Source: Halogranum gelatinilyticum (GTDB taxonomy: Archaea; Halobacteriota; Halobacteria; Halobacteriales; Haloferacaceae). Taken from it: 64,000 bases of DNA. Location: the NCBI RefSeq assembly GCF_900103715.1, contig NZ_FNHL01000002.1:434001-498000 (forward strand), in the 5' to 3' direction. A program made the translations under genes and the position numbers. Shown here in pieces: positions 18,184-26,830 of the stretch. Position 1 is the stretch's first letter; each line of letters starts with the position of its first letter. Below the pieces are notes generated by a model. That model searched no databases. It saw only the letters and a list, made by a program, of their open reading frames with translations, and had not been told where the DNA came from.

Positions 18184-18762
18184 CTATTCGTCTTCTTCGA
18201 CGACTTCGGGGTCGCTGAGCGCGCTCTGCAGCGAGTCGAGACCGTTGACCCACTCCGAGACGAGCCCGTACTCGATTTCCTCGACGAGAGCCATGTCGAG
18301 TTCCTCGCCGTCGATGATGCGCGTCCCGGCCTGCACGAGATAGCCGAGCGCGGCGTCGATGTCTTCTGCGGCCTCGGCGTCGGCGGCGGCGTGGACGTAT
18401 TCGTCGACGCTGGCCTCCTCAGCGGGGCCGGCAGCGATGTACTCCTCGGCAGCGTAGAAGACGCAGACGAGACTCGTCTGGACGCCGTCGATGAGCATCC
18501 GTTTCTCCTCGTCCTCGAACTCGACTTCGGTGAGCACGATGTCGCGGACACCGGCGAGTTCCTCGACGGCGGCCTCCTGGTCGAGTTCGCCCTCGTCGTA
18601 GGCCGAGACGATCTTCGCCACGGCGATGGCGGCGTCGTCCTGCAGGTTGAGCAGGAGGCGTGCGGAGTCCTCGTTTTCTGGGTCGAGGTCCTCTTCCTCG
18701 ACGCGGCTGAGCCAGTTCTGCCAGCGGTCGTTCGTGTAGAACGTCTCCTCAGGTTCGCTCAT
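18184..18762 (-). CDS. DUF2150 family protein
   Basis: This 192-residue, very acidic, all-helical soluble protein matches the archaeal DUF2150 family. Characteristic phrases are WQNWLSRVEEEDLDPENEDS and the long helices around EEYIAAGPAEE. Function is unknown. The ATG at 18762 (MSEPEETFYTN) is chosen over an upstream ATG at 18789 because conserved sequence begins here. Its stop is about 65 bases from the start of the PKD-protein gene, read in the same direction, so read-through is possible. Confidence 0.8.
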   Translation of the reverse strand: MSEPEETFYTNDRWQNWLSRVEEEDLDPENEDSARLLLNLQDDAAIAVAKIVSAYDEGELDQEAAVEELAGVRDIVLTEVEFEDEEKRMLIDGVQTSLVCVFYAAEEYIAAGPAEEASVDEYVHAAADAEAAEDIDAALGYLVQAGTRIIDGEELDMALVEEIEYGLVSEWVNGLDSLQSALSDPEVVEEDE

Positions 18763-18843
18763 ACCACCACCGACAGGAGCGGAACTCAAATGCCTTTCCT
18801 ATCGGGTGAAGACCGGCCAGTTTATCTGTCGAGCGCGGCCCGC

Positions 18844-19689
18844 TTATCCGTCGAGCGTGGCCTGTGTGTCGATTCCATAGACCTGTGCCGGGGTTTCGAC
18901 GTGGGCGACGGCGACGGCGTCGTCGTGGCCGTTCTCCTGGAGCCACTGGACACGACGGGGGACGGTCTTCGGACCCAGCACCGCACCCGGCCGGTCAGCG
19001 TCGTCGACGAAATCCGTCTCCATCAAGAACGGTGCGTCCTCTTCGAGTGCCACTTCGAGATACTCCTTCTCGCTCATCACGCTCGGCGTCCCCCCAACCA
19101 ACCGACCCGTCGCGTAGTGCTTGACGACGCGCTCGCGCGGCACGTCGCGCGCGGCGGCCCACTGGGCGACGTCCGAGAGGTCCTGAGTCGTCTCGGTGTG
19201 CAGTTGGAGCGCGCAGTCACACTCCGCGGCCAAGTCGAGTCCGTGACGGAGCACGTCGTTCGAGGCCTCCCAGACGGCATCGGAGACGTCGTAGTGGGGT
19301 CGCCCGGATTTGAGCGCGAGCGCGTCGCCGTCGGCGACGTACTCCGCGGCCACGGAGAGACCGTCCTGCATCAGGTCGCGCGCCTCGTGCGGTTCGAAGC
19401 CTCGCTCGTCGGTGAGGCGGGTGACGAGACCGGGGTGGACTCCGAGGACGGGCCACGCACGCCCGCGGAGCACCTCACTCGCCTCTTCGACGAGTGCGAT
19501 GGTCTCCTCGAACACGGCCCGAAAGTCCTCGCCCGTCTCGGCCTCGACGCCGAGATGCCACGAGGGTTTGTTGACGACGAGGAGATGCGTGCCGCCGAGG
19601 CGGTGGAAGTCTTTCACCGCCTCGATGCCCTGGTTCTCGCGGTCGAGATGGAGATGGTTGTCCAGTACGGGAGTCCCGAGGTCGTTCAT
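18844..19689 (-). CDS. TatD-related metal-dependent hydrolase
   Basis: This 281-residue TIM-barrel protein has metal ligands in DNHLHLDRENQG (H-x-H near residue 12), the conserved Glu in AEYVADGDALALK, H163-type residues in LQLHTETTQD and KHYATG, and Asp in METDFVDD. It fits the archaeal COG1099/TatD-related branch. Homologues are DNases or phosphoesterases, but the substrate of this branch is unknown. The start ATG at 19689 directly precedes the first strand. Confidence 0.8.
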   Translation of the reverse strand: MNDLGTPVLDNHLHLDRENQGIEAVKDFHRLGGTHLLVVNKPSWHLGVEAETGEDFRAVFEETIALVEEASEVLRGRAWPVLGVHPGLVTRLTDERGFEPHEARDLMQDGLSVAAEYVADGDALALKSGRPHYDVSDAVWEASNDVLRHGLDLAAECDCALQLHTETTQDLSDVAQWAAARDVPRERVVKHYATGRLVGGTPSVMSEKEYLEVALEEDAPFLMETDFVDDADRPGAVLGPKTVPRRVQWLQENGHDDAVAVAHVETPAQVYGIDTQATLDG

Positions 19690-19862
19690 ACCCGCGCTTC
19701 GAGCGCGCCGACAAAAGAGTGGCCGGAATCTGCGCGCGAACGTTGAAATACGACGACGGGGCCAGACATCCCGTGACCTGACCGTCGCCACGGGGTGTCT
19801 CGCGGTCGTACGACACACCGCTCCGTGTGCTCTCTCGCCGGTGTCGTCTGTTCGTCTCTCTG

Positions 19863-20561
19863 CTACCAGTCGATGACTTCCTTGTCGCGCCAGAACTTGC
19901 CGCTGGGGCTGCCCGGCTTGAACCGACAGAGCCACGTCGGCGTCTCTGCGCCCTTCTCGACCGGGCGGTCCGCCTCCTCGCCACCCATGTCGGTCCGGAC
20001 CCAGCCCGGACAGACCGAGTTGGCGATGAGCCCCTCGTCGGCGTATTCGCCGTGGAGGTACGCCGTTAGCCCGTTGATGCCCGTCTTCGAGATACGGTAG
20101 GACGGCGAGCCGCCGCTTTGGCCCTCTTCGAGCGCGCCCATGCCCGAGGAGAGGTTGACGATACGGCCACCCTCGTGCTGGAGGAGGTACGGCAGCGCGT
20201 ACTTCGCGGTGAGCATTGGCCCGCGGACGTTCGTCATCATCGTGCGGTCGATGGTCGAGATCGGCTCGTCGACGAGGTCGTCGTCGAACTCGCCGATACC
20301 CGCGTTGTTGACCAGGATGTCGATACCGTTGGCCTCGTCGCCGATGTTCTCGACGGTGTCCTGGACTTCGCCCTGCTGGGTTACGTCGAGCAGTACCTTC
20401 TCCTGACGGTCGCCGACTTCGTGGTTCATACTCCGGACACCGGCGTAGACGATGACGCCGAGGTCGGTGAGGTTCTCGGCGATCTGCTTGCCGATGCCGC
20501 GGTTCGCGCCCGTCACGAGCGCGACCTGCCCGTCGAGGCGGTCGTAAAGCTCCGGTTCCAT
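19863..20561 (-). CDS. SDR family NAD(P)-dependent oxidoreductase
   Basis: This 232-residue classical short-chain dehydrogenase carries the nucleotide site TGANRGIGKQIA (about residues 16-27), NNAGIGEFD, the catalytic Ser in NLSSGMG and the YRISK catalytic Tyr-Lys pair. It is expected to reduce a ketone or oxidise an alcohol with NAD(P). The substrate is not evident. The ATG at 20561 gives the canonical short N-terminus. The flanking genes give no pathway. Confidence 0.9.
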   Translation of the reverse strand: MEPELYDRLDGQVALVTGANRGIGKQIAENLTDLGVIVYAGVRSMNHEVGDRQEKVLLDVTQQGEVQDTVENIGDEANGIDILVNNAGIGEFDDDLVDEPISTIDRTMMTNVRGPMLTAKYALPYLLQHEGGRIVNLSSGMGALEEGQSGGSPSYRISKTGINGLTAYLHGEYADEGLIANSVCPGWVRTDMGGEEADRPVEKGAETPTWLCRFKPGSPSGKFWRDKEVIDW

Positions 20562-20672
20562 GGTCTCCCGTTGCCTGTCCCGCCGGAAATCAGTTTTCAA
20601 GCCGTCTCATGCCGTGTGAGCAACTGACAGACCGTCGTCGCGCTTTTGTCCTCGCCGAGATCAGGTCCGCCA

Positions 20673-21326
20673 ATGGCCGCGATCTTCGTCGACGTGGACG
20701 GTACACTCGTCCAGTTCGACCGCTCGTTCGCTGAGATCTTCGCCGACGCATGCGACCGCGTCGGACTCGCCGTCGGCGACGAACACCAGCGGTACTACAC
20801 CGAACGGTTCTTCGGGCACTTCGGCGCGTTCGCGGACGATCCGTATCTCAGTGCGTCCCGTGACCTGTGTGAGGCGTACGAACTCGACGTGACTCCACAG
20901 ACGTTCCATGACGCACGACTCGCCGCGGAGTACGACGCGACGGTCGTCGCCGACGGCGTTCGCGAAGCACTCGGCGTGCTCTCTGACGACCACCGACTCG
21001 GCGTCCTCTCGAACGGCGTCGGCGACGTCCAACGCGAGAAACTCCGTCGGCACGACCTGCTCGAGTGCTTTGAGACGGTCGTCGTCTCCCACGACGTCGG
21101 TGCGATGAAACCCGACGCTCGCATCTTCGCCGAAGCTGAAGACAGACTGCCTGCCGACCGTCACGTCTACGTCGGCGATAGTGCCGACCACGACGTCGGC
21201 GGCGCGGTCGACGCTGGGTGGAACGCTGCTGTGCACGTCGTCGCCGACGAGGCCGACTGCTCGGATTGTCACGCCAGGGCCCACGTCACGCCCGACGAGT
21301 TCGACCGGCTCGCTACGCTCGTTTGA
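20673..21326 (+). CDS. HAD family hydrolase (phosphatase)
   Basis: This 217-residue protein has all four HAD motifs: FVDVDGTLV (nucleophile Asp), VLSNGVG, KPDARIF (Lys) and VGDSADHDVGGA. A helical cap (about residues 15-85) makes it a C1-cap enzyme of the phosphoglycolate phosphatase/haloacid dehalogenase group. The substrate is unknown. The ATG at 20673 is favoured because an ATG 27 bases upstream would add residues unlike any HAD N-terminus. Confidence 0.9.
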   Translation: MAAIFVDVDGTLVQFDRSFAEIFADACDRVGLAVGDEHQRYYTERFFGHFGAFADDPYLSASRDLCEAYELDVTPQTFHDARLAAEYDATVVADGVREALGVLSDDHRLGVLSNGVGDVQREKLRRHDLLECFETVVVSHDVGAMKPDARIFAEAEDRLPADRHVYVGDSADHDVGGAVDAGWNAAVHVVADEADCSDCHARAHVTPDEFDRLATLV

Positions 21327-21348
21327 GTCGCGGAGACGTTTTAGTCGC

Positions 21349-21777
21349 TCACTTACCGTCGACGACGTCCAGTGGCTCGAACTCCTCGCCCGTCCAGTGC
21401 CATGCGCGAATCGTGTCCTGGCTCGGCGAGACGATACAGTAGACGTAGCCGACCCACGTCGCCTGTGCTCGGTCCGTCGCGCTCGGCTGTGCGGGACTCT
21501 CGGGATGGGAGTGATAGAAGCCGACGACGTCGAGTCCACGTGCTTCGACGTCTTCGATAGTGGCCAGCGTCTCCGCGGGGCCGAGTTCGTAAGCCGTCCG
21601 TGGATTCTCGGCGACGTTCGCGATCCGGTGGTGTTCGGTCACGTGTTCGATGTCGTCGCCACGGTTGCCGGCGAGGACGCCACAGACCTCTCTCGGACCG
21701 TCGGCAACGCCCGAACGGGCGTGAGAGAAGAGTGCCGAGCGAACGGCGGGAGAGAGAACGAGCTTACTCGAAGTCAC
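21349..21777 (-). CDS. JAMM/MPN+ domain metalloprotease (desampylase-like)
   Basis: This 142-residue single-domain JAMM protein has the complete zinc motif: E30 in PREVCGVL, H89 and H91 in FYHSHP, S99 and D102 in QPSATD (H-x-H-x7-S-x2-D). Haloarchaeal members cleave SAMPs, the ubiquitin-like small modifiers, from target proteins and precursors (HvJAMM1 is the type). It starts inside the last 14 bases of the IPP-isomerase-like gene, so the two are co-expressed. Which of several JAMM paralogues this is cannot be settled here. Confidence 0.85.
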   Translation of the reverse strand: MTSSKLVLSPAVRSALFSHARSGVADGPREVCGVLAGNRGDDIEHVTEHHRIANVAENPRTAYELGPAETLATIEDVEARGLDVVGFYHSHPESPAQPSATDRAQATWVGYVYCIVSPSQDTIRAWHWTGEEFEPLDVVDGK

Positions 21778-22357
21778 GGCGCATGGCGATCTCGAACCAC
21801 GGGCAGAGACGCAGTTGGCGGTACCACCTGGGGTGGTCGTGGAGATGTTCGTAGTCCACCCAGAGCAGACCGGCGATCTCGTCCTCGTCGGGGTCGAGCG
21901 TGGTGTCGTCGAGCGTGACCTTCAGCACGGCACAGACCTCCCACTCGACGCCGTCGTTCATGTAGTAGCGTTTGTACTCGAAGCGGTCGGTCAGTTCGAC
22001 GTCGTCGTACTGGTCGGGCGTGATGCCGAGCTCCTCTTCGAGCCGCTGGCGGGTCGCTTCTTCCTGACTCTGTCCCTCGACGGGGTGGGAGGCGACGGTT
22101 CCGTCCCAGCAGGTGTCCCAGAGACGCTTGCTCGGAGCGCGCTGGCCGAGGAGGATTCGGCCCTCGTCGTCGAAGACGAGACACGTGAACGCGCGGTGGC
22201 GGATACCGTCACCGGTGTGGGCGTCGAGACGGTTGACCAGCCCTTCCTCGTTGTCGTCGGGGTCGACGGCGATGACGTCCTGTCGGGCGTTCTTGTGAAG
22301 CTCGGTCTCCGCGGCGGCCTCCTCCGAGTCGGCCGTCGAAGCGTCGTTCGTACTCAT
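21764..22357 (-). CDS. Nudix protein, isopentenyl-diphosphate isomerase type 1-like
   Basis: This 197-residue protein has an N-terminal extension of about 50 acidic residues and then a Nudix fold that aligns best with type-1 IPP isomerases: HRAFTCLVFDDEG, LLGQRAPSKRLWDTCWDG, and EWEVCAVLKV with the catalytic Glu (E140). Type-1 enzymes interconvert IPP and DMAPP. The catalytic Cys of the VCGHP motif is replaced by Ala here (VASHP, residue 89), although C83 lies six residues before. It may use another residue or be a Nudix hydrolase. Its gene overlaps the JAMM gene. Confidence 0.7.
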   Translation of the reverse strand: MSTNDASTADSEEAAAETELHKNARQDVIAVDPDDNEEGLVNRLDAHTGDGIRHRAFTCLVFDDEGRILLGQRAPSKRLWDTCWDGTVASHPVEGQSQEEATRQRLEEELGITPDQYDDVELTDRFEYKRYYMNDGVEWEVCAVLKVTLDDTTLDPDEDEIAGLLWVDYEHLHDHPRWYRQLRLCPWFEIAMRRDFE

Positions 22358-22422
22358 GGGAGATTCATCGGTGAGGGGGGTGAAGGACTCTTCGATGCGG
22401 GTTCGGTCGGGACGCCGGCCGC

Positions 22423-23364
22423 TTACCGGTCCGCGCGAGTCTCTTCGGGTGTGGGCTGGTAGCTCTCGCCGACCGCAAACCGCATCGCGCCCTGCCGCGC
22501 ATCGGCTTCGAGATGGCGACGCTCGACCATCTCTCCGTCGAGGCTGAACTGCCGCGGTTTCGACGCGTCCACGACGAGATGGGGGACCTTCACTCGCGTG
22601 AGATGTGACGCGCCACGTCGGAGGAGCTTGTCCGCGGCCCCCTTCGAGAGGTAGTCGATGGCCGGGACGTCCTCGATGATGACGACGTTCAGCAGGCCGT
22701 CCTCCATGTTCGCCTGCCGACGCGCCTCGCCGGGAAACCGTCGGCCGTTGCCGACGAGCAGCATCACTGCCTCGCCCTGCCAGACGGGGTCGCGGTTCTC
22801 CCCGGCGCGCACGTCGAGTTGGAGTCCCTCGAACCCGCGGCTGTGTTGCATCGTCGAGAGGACGTAGGCGACGACGCCGAGGCGTTTCTTCAGGTCCGGC
22901 CTGGTCCGGGTGCTCGCCTCGGCGGTCAGCCCGCAGACGCAGGAGTTGAGAAAGGGGCGGGGTCGCTCGTCGACGTCCGTCCGGCCGCTCGACGTCCGCA
23001 CCATTCCCATGTCGAGCCGTCGCTCCCGGCCGGAGTCGAGTACTTTGAAGGCGTGCTCGACGCTGCGGATGCCGACGTTGTCGGCGAAGTCGTTGCCGGT
23101 CCCGGCGGGGACCACGCCGAGCGTCGTCCGGCCGAGTCCGTCGGCCTCGTCGACGCCGCGGACGACCTCGTTGAGGGTGCCGTCGCCGCCGCAGGCGACG
23201 ACGGCCGCTGCTCCCTCCTCGGCCGCTTCGCGGGCGAGTGTCAACGTCTCGCCGGGGGCGGTGCTGTTGCGGACGTCGAAGCCCCGTTTCTCGGCGAGTT
23301 CCTTCGCGCGGAGGCTGCGTTTTCGGTCGCCGCTGTGGGGATTGCGGACGAGGACACGAGTCAT
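22423..23364 (-). CDS. Diacylglycerol/lipid kinase family protein
   Basis: This 313-residue protein has the DAGK catalytic domain. It shows the nucleotide motif CGGDGTLNEVVRG (GGDGT at about 59-63), then PAGTGNDFADN, VGNGRRFPG and, in the C-terminal beta domain, FSLDGEMV. Bacterial relatives phosphorylate diacylglycerol or other lipids. In archaea, with ether lipids, the substrate is not established. The ATG at 23364 begins with the strand TRVLVRNPHSG. It diverges from the PHP gene 52 bases away. Confidence 0.85.
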   Translation of the reverse strand: MTRVLVRNPHSGDRKRSLRAKELAEKRGFDVRNSTAPGETLTLAREAAEEGAAAVVACGGDGTLNEVVRGVDEADGLGRTTLGVVPAGTGNDFADNVGIRSVEHAFKVLDSGRERRLDMGMVRTSSGRTDVDERPRPFLNSCVCGLTAEASTRTRPDLKKRLGVVAYVLSTMQHSRGFEGLQLDVRAGENRDPVWQGEAVMLLVGNGRRFPGEARRQANMEDGLLNVVIIEDVPAIDYLSKGAADKLLRRGASHLTRVKVPHLVVDASKPRQFSLDGEMVERRHLEADARQGAMRFAVGESYQPTPEETRADR

Positions 23365-23416
23365 TGCGCAGTGGACTGAGGGGAAGAACAAAGTCCTACC
23401 GCCGAGTGGGTGGGTC

Positions 23417-24103
23417 GTGTACGCCGTCGACCTCCACAGCCACAGTCGCTTCTTCCACGCCTGGCCGGGCCGAACGACACGCTACGACCCGTTCGGGCTG
23501 ACGCTCAACACGTTCGCGGCCCGTCTCCGTGGTCTCGACGCGCTCGCCGTGACGAACCACGACTACAGCTACTCCGCGGAGGTCGGCTTCCCCACCATCC
23601 CCGGCATCGAGGTCTCGACGGCCGACGGCCACGTCGTCGTTGTCGGTCCCGACCCGCCGACGCGGACGACACCCGGCGAACTGTCCGCCGCCGAGACAGT
23701 CGACCGCGCTCACGACCGCGGCTGTGCGGCCATCCTCGCTCACCCCTACCGCAACAGCAACGCCCGCGACTCGGGCGCGGACTTCGACGCGGTCGAGATC
23801 AACGGCAAGAACCCCGAACACATCGCCCAGACCAAAGACCTCGCCAAGCGGCTCGGCCTGCCACTCGTCGGCGGCAGCGACGCGCACTACCTCGTCGAGG
23901 TGGGGCGCGCCTACACCCGTCTCGACATCGACGAACTGACGCCGACGGCCGTCGCCGACGCTATCCGAGACGGCCGGGTGGCGGCGATGACACACTTCGG
24001 CACGCTGGACAAGGTCATCGACCGCGCCTACACAAAGATTCACACCGAGAAGGACTGGCTGGAGACCGAGGAGTCCGACGAGACGGCCGGTGACCGTCGT
24101 TGA
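23417..24103 (+). CDS. PHP domain phosphoesterase-like protein
   Basis: The 228-residue protein starts at GTG 23417 with YAVDLHSHSRFFHAWPG. PHP metal ligands are H7-x-H9, H in VTNHDYS, E in IPGIEVS, H in ILAHPYRN and the final D-x-H in GGSDAHYLVEVG. PHP proteins are metal-dependent phosphoesterases related to the histidinol phosphatase and PolX exonuclease domains. The substrate of this stand-alone form is unknown. The C-terminal 30 residues are a charged helix. A second PHP protein lies at 26.8 kb. Confidence 0.85.
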   Translation: MYAVDLHSHSRFFHAWPGRTTRYDPFGLTLNTFAARLRGLDALAVTNHDYSYSAEVGFPTIPGIEVSTADGHVVVVGPDPPTRTTPGELSAAETVDRAHDRGCAAILAHPYRNSNARDSGADFDAVEINGKNPEHIAQTKDLAKRLGLPLVGGSDAHYLVEVGRAYTRLDIDELTPTAVADAIRDGRVAAMTHFGTLDKVIDRAYTKIHTEKDWLETEESDETAGDRR

Positions 24104-24235
24104 GAGCGGCGTCAGCGCAACCGGCCGCCCGTGTTCGTCGCTCACGTGCCGACAGAGTCCCCGCGACGTGCAAAAACAAACGAACTTTCATTAGGACAAA
24201 TATGATTTATACAGGGAGACTGTCTTCTCGACACG

Positions 24236-24736
24236 ATGGTCACAGCGCACGCGGACGTGACACTCCTCGAATCGTACACCGAGATGACGCAGATACTGAT
24301 GCCGAACGACACGAACAACATGGGCCGGGCACTCGGTGGGTCGATTCTCCACTGGATGGATATCTGTGGAGCGGTCACCGGCCGGAGATTCGCCCACAAC
24401 CAGGTCGTGACGGCGTCGATGGACCACGTCGACTTCACTGGTGCAATCGACCTCGGCGACATCGTCCGTATCGAGGGATACGTCTTCGACACTGGAGAGA
24501 CGAGCCTCGATATCAGAGTCGACGTCGTCACGGAGGTCCCCGAGACGGGGGCGCGCCGCGACACAGCGAGTTCGTTCTTCACGTTCGTCGCCATCGACGA
24601 AGACGAGCAGCCGACGGCGGTTCCGAACCTCGCCTGCCCGACGTCCGAGGAACGGTCGCTCCGACAGTACGCGCTCGACGAGCGGGCGTCGCGTCGGCGG
24701 GAACTGGTCGAGAAAGTCCAGGTCGCAGACGACTGA
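24236..24736 (+). CDS. Acyl-CoA thioesterase, hotdog fold
   Basis: This 166-residue hotdog-fold protein carries the motif PNDTNNMGRALGGSILHWMD, which is the typical acyl-CoA thioesterase active-site helix. The second half has VDFTGAIDLGDIVRIEGY and a charged C-terminal helix. It should cleave acyl-CoA to free acid and CoA in the cytoplasm. A TATA-like ATTTATA about 30 bases upstream of ATG 24236 fits a leaderless promoter. The stop is 8 bases from the convergent end of the Lrp gene. Confidence 0.88.
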   Translation: MVTAHADVTLLESYTEMTQILMPNDTNNMGRALGGSILHWMDICGAVTGRRFAHNQVVTASMDHVDFTGAIDLGDIVRIEGYVFDTGETSLDIRVDVVTEVPETGARRDTASSFFTFVAIDEDEQPTAVPNLACPTSEERSLRQYALDERASRRRELVEKVQVADD

Positions 24737-24743
24737 GCCGTGT

Positions 24744-25157
24744 TCAGCCGAGCCGTTCGTCCAGAATCAGCCGCGTCTTCGTCCGTTTGACTTCCTCCAA
24801 CTCGCGGGCCTGCGTGATGAGTTCGTTGACGCCGCGGGTGTCCGCGCAGTCGACGACGAGCACGATGTCCTCCTCGCCGCTGACCTGCCACGCGAAGTCG
24901 ACCTCTTCCCACTCGGCCATCTCGTCGCAGACGCCGGTCGTGTCGACGTCGACCGCGACGGAGACCTCGATCATCGCCTTGACGTTCCCGGTCCGGGTGG
25001 CGACGGTGAACCGTTCGATGACGCCGTCGTCGGTGAGCCGTTCGACACGGTTACGCACCGTGCCCTCGGAGGTGCCGACACGCTCTGCGATCTCCGTGTA
25101 CGGCGTTCTGGCATCCCGTCGGAGGATGTTCAGGATGCGTCGGTCGAGGTCGTCCAT
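24744..25157 (-). CDS. Lrp/AsnC family transcriptional regulator
   Basis: This 137-residue regulator starts with a winged helix-turn-helix (about residues 2-50: DDLDRRILNILRRDARTPYT, then SEGTVRNRVERL). An AsnC/RAM effector domain of about 70 residues follows (VDVDTTGVCDEMAEW, VLVVDCADTRGVNE). Such dimers bind amino acids or related effectors and act as local repressors or activators. It lies head to head with carA, and a perfect palindrome lies in the shared 96-base intergenic region near its own start. Regulation of carA and itself is the likely role. Confidence 0.88.
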   Translation of the reverse strand: MDDLDRRILNILRRDARTPYTEIAERVGTSEGTVRNRVERLTDDGVIERFTVATRTGNVKAMIEVSVAVDVDTTGVCDEMAEWEEVDFAWQVSGEEDIVLVVDCADTRGVNELITQARELEEVKRTKTRLILDERLG

Positions 25158-25188
25158 ACACGGACGTAACAGCCACCGGTGATAGGGA

Positions 25189-25203
25189 TTACGAAATTCG
25201 TAA
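25189..25203. promoter_or_regulatory. Palindromic operator TTACGAAATTCGTAA
   Basis: The 15-base site has arms TTACGAA and TTCGTAA around a central A, a perfect palindrome. It lies 32-46 bases upstream of the lrp start, where the lrp TATA region should be, and about 20 bases upstream of the TATA-like CTTATGAG of carA. Six bases further right, CTACGAAAG (about 25208-25216) repeats one arm. A 14-of-15 identical copy lies upstream of carB. Binding by the adjacent Lrp-type protein is an inference from position and from the usual Lrp family site. Confidence 0.7.
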
Positions 25204-25253
25204 CTCAGCTACGAAAGCAACACTTATGAGTGCGGTTCGATATGTATCTCGTA

Positions 25254-26333
25254 ATGTCGGACGCCTACATCGCACTGGAAGACGGCCGCGTCGTCGAGGC
25301 GCGTGGCCGTGTTCCGGGGCGTACACGTGGCGAACTGGTTTTCACAACAGCCTACACGGGCTACGAAGAGAGTCTGACCGACCCTTCCTACGAGGAGCAG
25401 GTCCTGACCTTCTCGTACCCGCTCATCGGGAACTACGGCGTCCGAGACGAGCGATTCGAGTCCGACCGTATCCACCCGCGTGCGGCCGTCGCCCGCGAGT
25501 TCACCGAAGAGGTCGTCGAATGGCTCGCCAGCGAGGACGTTCCCGCCATCGACCACATCGACACGCGCGACCTCGTGACCTCCATCCGCGAGGAGGGCGC
25601 GATGAAGTGCGGTATCGCCGTCGGCGACGGCGTCACGCCCGAGGACGCTCGCGAGGAACTCGCGCAGTGTAAGGGCATGAGCGAACACGTCGATATCGGC
25701 AAGCAGGTCTCGGTCGACGAACCCGAGTTCTACGAGGGGAGCGGCGTCGCCGACGTCGCACTCATCGACTGCGGGGCGAAAGGCTCGATCACGTCCTCGC
25801 TCGTCGAGCGCGGCGCGGACGTTCACGTCCTGCCCTACGACACGACGGTCTCGGAGGTCGCGGAACTCGACCCGGACATCCTGTTCATCTCGAACGGGCC
25901 GGGCGACCCGGCCAACTTCGAGCAGGCCGCGACGCTCGTCGAGGAGTTCGTCGGCGAGATTCCCATCGCGGGCATCTGTCTCGGCCAGCAGGTCGTCGCC
26001 CGCGCACTCGGCGGCACCACCGAGAAGATGGCCTTCGGCCACCGCGGCGTCAACCAGCCGGTCCAGGACCTCCAGACGGGCAAGGTCGTCATGACCACCC
26101 AGAACCACGGCTACACGGTCGAGGAACCCGGCGACCAGCTGACCGTCACCCAGCGCAACGTCAACGACGACACCGCCGAAGGGCTGGCCAACGAGGAACT
26201 GGACGTCATCACGCGGCAGTACCACCCCGAGGCCAACCCCGGCCCGCACGACACCCTCGGTTTCTTCGACGACGTACTCGCGATGGTCGGCTACGAGGGC
26301 GACACGACCCACACCGCCGTCGCAGACGACTGA
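25254..26333 (+). CDS. carA: Carbamoyl-phosphate synthase small subunit (glutaminase)
   Basis: The 359-residue protein is the glutamine amidotransferase subunit of carbamoyl-phosphate synthase. It frees ammonia from glutamine for the large CarB subunit, feeding pyrimidine and arginine synthesis. The N-terminal CPSase domain covers about residues 1-150. The class I GATase domain covers 165-350, with nucleophile C242 in GICLGQQVV and the His-Glu dyad H324/E326 in QYHPEANPG. The ATG at 25254 lies about 28 bases after a TATA-like CTTATGAG. carB lies 18 kb downstream on the same strand; a shared operator links them. Confidence 0.95.
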   Translation: MSDAYIALEDGRVVEARGRVPGRTRGELVFTTAYTGYEESLTDPSYEEQVLTFSYPLIGNYGVRDERFESDRIHPRAAVAREFTEEVVEWLASEDVPAIDHIDTRDLVTSIREEGAMKCGIAVGDGVTPEDAREELAQCKGMSEHVDIGKQVSVDEPEFYEGSGVADVALIDCGAKGSITSSLVERGADVHVLPYDTTVSEVAELDPDILFISNGPGDPANFEQAATLVEEFVGEIPIAGICLGQQVVARALGGTTEKMAFGHRGVNQPVQDLQTGKVVMTTQNHGYTVEEPGDQLTVTQRNVNDDTAEGLANEELDVITRQYHPEANPGPHDTLGFFDDVLAMVGYEGDTTHTAVADD

Positions 26334-26442
26334 GCGGACGAACGACTGACCACCACCGCCGACTGACCCTCGGCACACCAACCCGGCGCGGCACCACACC
26401 ACTGTCCTCCACACGTTTTCACCGCCGAGCAGCTGCTCTGTG

Positions 26443-26802
26443 CTACAGCCGCTCGACGTCTGCCGTTCGCTCGCTCTCGACGTTGCCCGTGTTCCGTGTC
26501 TCGGCCGGCTCGAAGAGAATCACGTCGGCCTCGGGCAGCGCGACCGGCCGGTGTTCGACGCCACGCGGGACGACCACGAACTCGCCCTCGGTGAGATGGA
26601 TGTCCTCGCGCTCGCGGAGTTCGATGCGGAGCTCGCCGCTCGTCACGAAGAACAGTTCGTCAGCGTCATCGTGGTGGTGCCAGACGAACTCGCCGTCGAG
26701 TTTGGCGAACTTGACCGCTTGGCCGTTCAACTCGGCGGCGAGTCGCGGCGACCACGTCTCGTCGAAGGAGTCGAACCCGTCGGCGACGTTTACTTTCTCC
26801 AT
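26443..26802 (-). CDS. Cupin domain protein
   Basis: This 119-residue single-cupin protein shows metal ligands H42/H44 and E49 in VWHHHDDADELFFV, and H84 in RGVEHRPVAL. It is a small beta barrel. Such haloarchaeal proteins are often predicted metal-binding isomerases or oxygenases of unknown substrate. Neighbours give no pathway. Start ATG at 26802 matches the conserved first strand. Confidence 0.85.
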   Translation of the reverse strand: MEKVNVADGFDSFDETWSPRLAAELNGQAVKFAKLDGEFVWHHHDDADELFFVTSGELRIELREREDIHLTEGEFVVVPRGVEHRPVALPEADVILFEPAETRNTGNVESERTADVERL

Positions 26803-26830
26803 ACCTCACCGAGGGGCCGGGGAAAGAAAG

